This document shows, piece by piece, positions 60,472 to 64,000 of a stretch of 64,000 bases of DNA. A program made the position numbers and the translations under genes. The notes under the pieces were generated by a model. That model was not told the DNA's origin, made no database searches, and was given only the letters and a program-made list of their open reading frames with translations. The first letter of the stretch is position 1; each line of letters opens with the position of its first letter. The stretch lies in NCBI RefSeq assembly GCF_036625195.1, contig NZ_JAZKUG010000001.1, positions 5,022,001 through 5,086,000 of the forward strand. The letters run 5' to 3'. Origin of the DNA: Accumulibacter sp. (lineage in GTDB: Bacteria > Pseudomonadota > Gammaproteobacteria > Burkholderiales > Rhodocyclaceae).

Positions 60472-61084
60472 AAGCAATACCGTCTTCATCGTCGAGGACG
60501 ACCCGTCGGTGCGCGACGCGCTGGCGCTCCTGCTCGGCCTGAACGGTCTCTCGGTGGTGCTCTTTGCCGACGCCGAGAGCTTCCTGGCGGCGCGCCGTCC
60601 CGACTGGTACGGCTGCCTGCTGGTCGACATCCGCATGCCGGGGATGGACGGCCTGACGCTGCAGAGGCGCCTGCGCGAGAGCGGCTCGTGGCTGCCGGTG
60701 ATCGTCATGACCGGCCACGGCGACGTCGAATCCGCACGCCAGGCCTTCCGCAGCGAGGCCGTCGACTTCCTCGAAAAGCCGATCGATCACAGCCGGCTGC
60801 TGTCGGCGATCGACGACGCTTTCGCGCGACAGCATCTGCGCCAGGACGATGCCGAACGCGACACCGCCGTCGCCAACCTGCTGCAGACGCTGACGCCGCG
60901 TGAGCGGGAGGTCATGGCGCAGGTGGTCGCCGGCCGGCACAATCGCGAGATCGCGCGCCAGCTGGCGATCAGTCCGCGCACCGTCGAGGTGCACAAGGCG
61001 CGACTGCTGGCCAAGCTGCAGGTCGGCAGTATCGCCGACCTCGTCCGCCTGAGCCTGCGCGCGGCGGAAAAGGATCGCCGCTGA
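60461..61084 (+). CDS. FixJ/NarL-type response regulator
   Basis: The 207-residue protein has a complete receiver (EDD at 12-14, phospho-acceptor in LLVDIRMPGMDGL near D56, T in VMTGHGD, K in LEKPID) and a LuxR-type helix-turn-helix (LTPREREVMAQVVAGRHNREIARQLAISPRTVEVHKARLLAKL). It pairs with the overlapping MASE1-like kinase; GAGGAGG precedes the ATG. Adjacent genes do not reveal its regulon, but the pst operon and its palindrome are close. Confidence 0.93.
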   Translation: MPHRSNTVFIVEDDPSVRDALALLLGLNGLSVVLFADAESFLAARRPDWYGCLLVDIRMPGMDGLTLQRRLRESGSWLPVIVMTGHGDVESARQAFRSEAVDFLEKPIDHSRLLSAIDDAFARQHLRQDDAERDTAVANLLQTLTPREREVMAQVVAGRHNREIARQLAISPRTVEVHKARLLAKLQVGSIADLVRLSLRAAEKDRR

Positions 61085-61150
61085 TTCCCGGCCGGTGCGC
61101 CCGGCACCTCTGACCGCCCCGCGGCGGCAGACAGCCTGCGTCGCGCGCGA

Positions 61151-61591
61151 CTAGTCGTCGATCGCGTGCATCCGCTGCACGACCGCCGCCAGGACGGCCG
61201 TCGACCAGCCGAACATCAGCATGCCGGTCATCGCCTCGAAACCACCGAAACCGGCCCAGCCGTCGGGCAGCTTGCGCACACCGACGCCGAGCGTCGTGTA
61301 GTACTCCATCGAGTAGTACATCGCGACTTCGGTGCTCGGAACGAGATCCAGCAGCCGGAAGGCGACCGCCCAGACGACGATGCCGGAGAAATGGGTCAGC
61401 ACCATCACGCCGACGATGCCGATGGTGAATAGCGTGCGCGCACCGCGGTTCCTCTCCCGTTTCAGCAACGGCTTGCCAAAGCGCTCGAAGCTGTTGCGCA
61501 CCACAGCCATGCCGACGCCGTGCAGGGCGACGGTCAGCGCCATCGGCACGAGCGCCGCCAGAATCTGCCTCAGATACTCGAGGTCCACCAT
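61151..61591 (-). CDS. Two-helix ion channel-like protein with atypical pore
   Basis: The 146-residue protein has about three membrane helices. The segment MYYSMEYYTTLGVGVRKLP followed by a hydrophobic helix resembles the pore loop of Ion_trans_2 channels. The filter TLGVG departs from the K+ consensus TVGYG, so selectivity is uncertain. The ATG at 61591 is chosen since upstream codons are Arg-rich and unlikely to be translated. Downstream of the regulator gene, convergent. Confidence 0.75.
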   Translation of the reverse strand: MVDLEYLRQILAALVPMALTVALHGVGMAVVRNSFERFGKPLLKRERNRGARTLFTIGIVGVMVLTHFSGIVVWAVAFRLLDLVPSTEVAMYYSMEYYTTLGVGVRKLPDGWAGFGGFEAMTGMLMFGWSTAVLAAVVQRMHAIDD

Positions 61592-61700
61592 CCGCGTCCG
61601 CGACCTCCGCTGCAATCCATCACGCACAAGACCGGTGGTGGCCACCGGCAGCAGGCGGCTGCCGGCGCGTCGCCGGTCGCGGCGCCGCCGCTGGCCACGC

Positions 61701-62438
61701 TCAGGTGGCGGGCGTTTCCTTTTCCTTCGCTTCCTTCGCCGGCTTGGGCGGGGTGTAGGCATCGTAGAGCGTCTGCATCCGGCGCAGCTTGAGCACACCG
61801 TGGAAGACCGTCACCAGCATGGCGATCACCAGCAACGAGACGAAGCTCTTCTCGAGGTCGTATGCCCCCTGCCGGTTGGCGACCGTGGCGGCGACGATGA
61901 GCGCGACGATGCCCAGGTTGATCGCCCAGTTGAGCGGCCGCGAAACGACGAAGTGCAGGGTGCCCATGCCGGCAAGCTGGTAGAGCATGAACGGCAGGAT
62001 GGCAACCGCCGGGATCAGCTCGGAGGCGCCGAGCGACACATTGACCGCGCCGGGCGCCATGGCGTGCAGCAGGCGGCTGTTCGCCAACTCGTGAAACAGC
62101 GAGGGGATGGCGCAGAGGATCGGCACGACCGAGAGCAGCTCGAGAATCAGCGCACCGCTCCAGGTACCGACGCGCGACGAATGGTCCGACCCCTCCTCGT
62201 TCGACTGGGCACCGATGAACAGCCCGCCGACGATCGCCGCGATGCTCGACAGCATCAGCAGTTCCACCGAAATCCCGAAGCCGGCCGGTTCACCGGTCTT
62301 GATCAGCAGCAGGGCGAGGAAACCGGGGGTGTAGAACATCACGCGCACCAGCCGCGCCCAGACGCGCGCATCGCGCTCCGGCGGCAGGACAGGCAGCGCG
62401 ACGCCGTTGGTGCCGATGGTCGCTCGTTCCTTGGACAT
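61701..62438 (-). CDS. Multispanning membrane protein of unknown function
   Basis: The 245-residue protein has about six hydrophobic helices (MFYTPGFLALLLIK, LLMLSSIAAIVGGLFIGA, LILELLSVVPILCAIP, LIPAVAILPFMLYQLAG, AINLGIVALIVAATVA, FVSLLVIAMLVTVF) and a charged, Lys/Glu/Pro-rich tail. No family recognised. GGGAGG precedes the ATG at 62438. It lies 109 bp upstream of the channel-like gene on the same strand and may be co-transcribed. Confidence 0.75.
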   Translation of the reverse strand: MSKERATIGTNGVALPVLPPERDARVWARLVRVMFYTPGFLALLLIKTGEPAGFGISVELLMLSSIAAIVGGLFIGAQSNEEGSDHSSRVGTWSGALILELLSVVPILCAIPSLFHELANSRLLHAMAPGAVNVSLGASELIPAVAILPFMLYQLAGMGTLHFVVSRPLNWAINLGIVALIVAATVANRQGAYDLEKSFVSLLVIAMLVTVFHGVLKLRRMQTLYDAYTPPKPAKEAKEKETPAT

Positions 62439-62849
62439 GTGGAAACCTCCCTTTGGCAGAGAACAAGAGAAAGGGCGCCAAGATAGCACGAAACCCGGTC
62501 CATTTCAGGCCCCGGCATGGCCTGCCAGCCCCCGGCGACGAACTGGGCGACGATGCCGCCGTGGCGCGCCGGCCGGTCCCGCAGCGCCGCATCGCCGGCG
62601 CCGAAGACGCTGCTCCGGAAGGTCGGCGAGAGATCCCTGCGGCCGCACCTCTGGCCACCGCAAAGCGATGGCTGCGCAGCGAAAAAGGGCGTTCGACAAG
62701 TCTCCGGCGCTACGGATATACTGCCGCTCGACATGAGCTTGCTTGCGGTGCACCGGTCGATGCCGGCCAGTCGCGGCGTCCTCGCCAGGCGTCGCCGACA
62801 GCGATGCAAGCGCCGGATCGGTACCCTTCTTTTTCGCCAGGAGCGACAG
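62439..62849. other. 411-bp divergent spacer before the chemoreceptor gene
   Basis: No gene is recognised. The right part carries the chemoreceptor promoter at 62693-62722. The left 250 bp are GC-rich with only shadow frames; the upstream region of the membrane-protein gene shows no clear -10. Confidence 0.5.
62693..62722 (+). promoter_or_regulatory. Sigma-70-type promoter of the chemoreceptor gene
   Basis: TCGACA (62693-62698, five of six matches to the -35 consensus) is followed after 18 bp by TATACT (62717-62722). Initiation near 62729 would give a leader of about 120 nt. No sigma-28 motility-type promoter is evident. Confidence 0.55.
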
Positions 62850-64000
62850 GTGGAGCAGCTATCGAGCAGATTGCGGATCGGCGAGAAGATCGGTCTCGGC
62901 TTTGCACTCGTCGGCCTGCTGCTCACCGGTGTCATCTGGCACTACCACCAGACGTTGCGCTCGGTGATCGACGATTACCAGCGCTTGCAGCGGGTGTTCG
63001 AGGTCCGCAAGTCGCTCGCGGTCGGCATCGAGATCGAGATGGCGGCTGCGCGTGACGCGGAAAAGAGCTTCCTGCTGCTGCACCAGGAGCGCTTCGCGGC
63101 GGACGTCGATCGCCACCTGCAGGCGATGCGCGAAAAGGTCAGCGCGCTGTGTACCGTCGATGAGCCATCGCAGCGCACCGCCGAGCAACTGCAGGCGTTG
63201 ATGGACGTTTACCAGCAACGTTTCGCCGCCGTCGCCGAAGCATGGCGAGCGATGGGCCTGGACGAGAACTCGGGCATCCAGGGCGCCTTCCGGCAGAAAA
63301 TCCATCGCCTGCACGAGCTGTCGGCGCAGTACAACGTCGACCGCCTGCTCACCGTCCTGCTGCAGATTCGCCGCAACGAGAAGGATCTCGCGTTGCGCCA
63401 GGACGCCGCTTACCGGGACCGCGTGCGCCGCCTGCTGCTCGAATTCCGCCAGCTCGTGGACACTTCGGAACTGCCCGAGGCGACGCGGCAAAAGCTGCTC
63501 GCCGAGTTGGCGGCCTACGCGAAGAGCTTCGAAGGCTACGCCTTGAGCGCACTCAAGCCGGGCTACGACGGCGCCGGCAGAGGGCCGTTCCGCGACGCCG
63601 CGCAGCGCATCGAAGCGATTCTCCACGACCACTACGTACCCAATCTGGAAACCAACATCCTCAAGCTGCGGCGCCGCGAGAAGGACTTCCTGCTGCGCGG
63701 CGATGAGTCGTACCCGCCGATGGTGGTGGAAATCGCGCGCGCGATCCGCGCGCAGATCGGCGAGTCCGCTCTCGCCGAAAGCGACCGGGCGCAGCTGTTG
63801 GCCCTGCTGCGCGATTACCAGCGAAGCTTCCTCGTCCTGGTCTCACAACGTGCCAACATCGCCGCCCTGACGGTCGAGATGAACGCCGCCGCCGACCAGG
63901 TGGCGCCACTGATCGAGGCCAACGTCGCGCAGGCCAACGAGACCATGGTCAGGCGCGCGCGCGAAATAGACGAAGACGCACAAGCCAGGGTCCGGCTGGG
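62850..64000 (+). CDS. Methyl-accepting chemotaxis protein, HBM-type sensor domain (truncated by window edge)
   Basis: The frame starts with GTG at 62850, preceded by AGGAG at 6-nt spacing, and is open to the end of the window (383 codons), so the signalling domain lies outside. A transmembrane helix (about 13-32, IGLGFALVGLLLTGVIWHY) is followed by a long helical periplasmic region with two related halves, each with an AR/RR-x-EKxFLLR-type element (ARDAEKSFLLLHQERF near 65 and LRRREKDFLLRGDESY near 270). That repeat is characteristic of the helical bimodular (HBM) sensors of chemoreceptors. The ligand is unknown; HBM receptors bind organic acids or polyamines. Confidence 0.82.
   Translation, partial: MEQLSSRLRIGEKIGLGFALVGLLLTGVIWHYHQTLRSVIDDYQRLQRVFEVRKSLAVGIEIEMAAARDAEKSFLLLHQERFAADVDRHLQAMREKVSALCTVDEPSQRTAEQLQALMDVYQQRFAAVAEAWRAMGLDENSGIQGAFRQKIHRLHELSAQYNVDRLLTVLLQIRRNEKDLALRQDAAYRDRVRRLLLEFRQLVDTSELPEATRQKLLAELAAYAKSFEGYALSALKPGYDGAGRGPFRDAAQRIEAILHDHYVPNLETNILKLRRREKDFLLRGDESYPPMVVEIARAIRAQIGESALAESDRAQLLALLRDYQRSFLVLVSQRANIAALTVEMNAAADQVAPLIEANVAQANETMVRRAREIDEDAQARVRL

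Overview
The window looks like chromosomal DNA of a GC-rich betaproteobacterium. Gene content (PPK2-type polyphosphate kinase, a full Pst/PhoU locus, DsbB, exported isoaspartyl methyltransferase, many c-di-GMP and two-component proteins) fits Rhodocyclales, most like the polyphosphate-accumulating Candidatus Accumulibacter group. That placement is inferred from gene content only; no rRNA is present.

Layout. 1-430: an unidentified partial C-terminus, then tRNA-Asn with its terminator on the minus strand. 0.5-21.4 kb: housekeeping core with an HD-GYP regulator, aroG, rpmB-rpmG, radC, coaBC-dut, dsbB, a desaturase, an RstA/RstB-like two-component pair followed by two tiny overlapping genes, mscS, an RsmB/NOP-type methyltransferase, a DUF3108 protein, purN, dedA, mutL-miaA, fetA-fetB and ppk2. 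21.7-30 kb: an orphan Leu/Ile/Val-type binding lipoprotein, a 1220-residue PAS/GAF/GGDEF/EAL protein, a dcuB-type transporter broken by an in-frame TGA, and aspA. 29.8-40.9 kb: small exported proteins, a K+ channel, an ECF sigma/double-cupin/SRPBCC operon, an SLC13-type permease, a hemerythrin, a DUF2502 protein, a phosphatase, an aldose dehydrogenase, a YkgJ protein and pcm.

40.96-49.1 kb is an accessory block read entirely from the minus strand. It holds a tight three-gene HEPN-like / KGGVGR-ATPase / P-loop ATPase operon, a UvrD-like helicase with a RelE/ParE-like N-terminus and ankyrin repeats, a 15-copy array of 21-bp tandem repeats, a pRiA4b ORF-3-like gene, and a remnant that appears to join pieces of type III restriction and modification genes. 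This is the best candidate for a little-described conflict/defence locus.

49.4-64 kb: a RutE-like nitroreductase, DUF1499, a polar amino-acid ABC transporter, then pstS-phoU-pstC-pstA-pstB-pstB on the minus strand. The two PstB proteins carry complementary losses of catalytic motifs, as expected of a heterodimeric ATPase with one good and one degenerate site. PhoU carries a phosphatase-like C-terminal domain without its catalytic cysteine. Divergent from pstS lies a MASE1-like kinase with a FixJ-type regulator. The window ends with two membrane-protein genes and a truncated HBM-type chemoreceptor.
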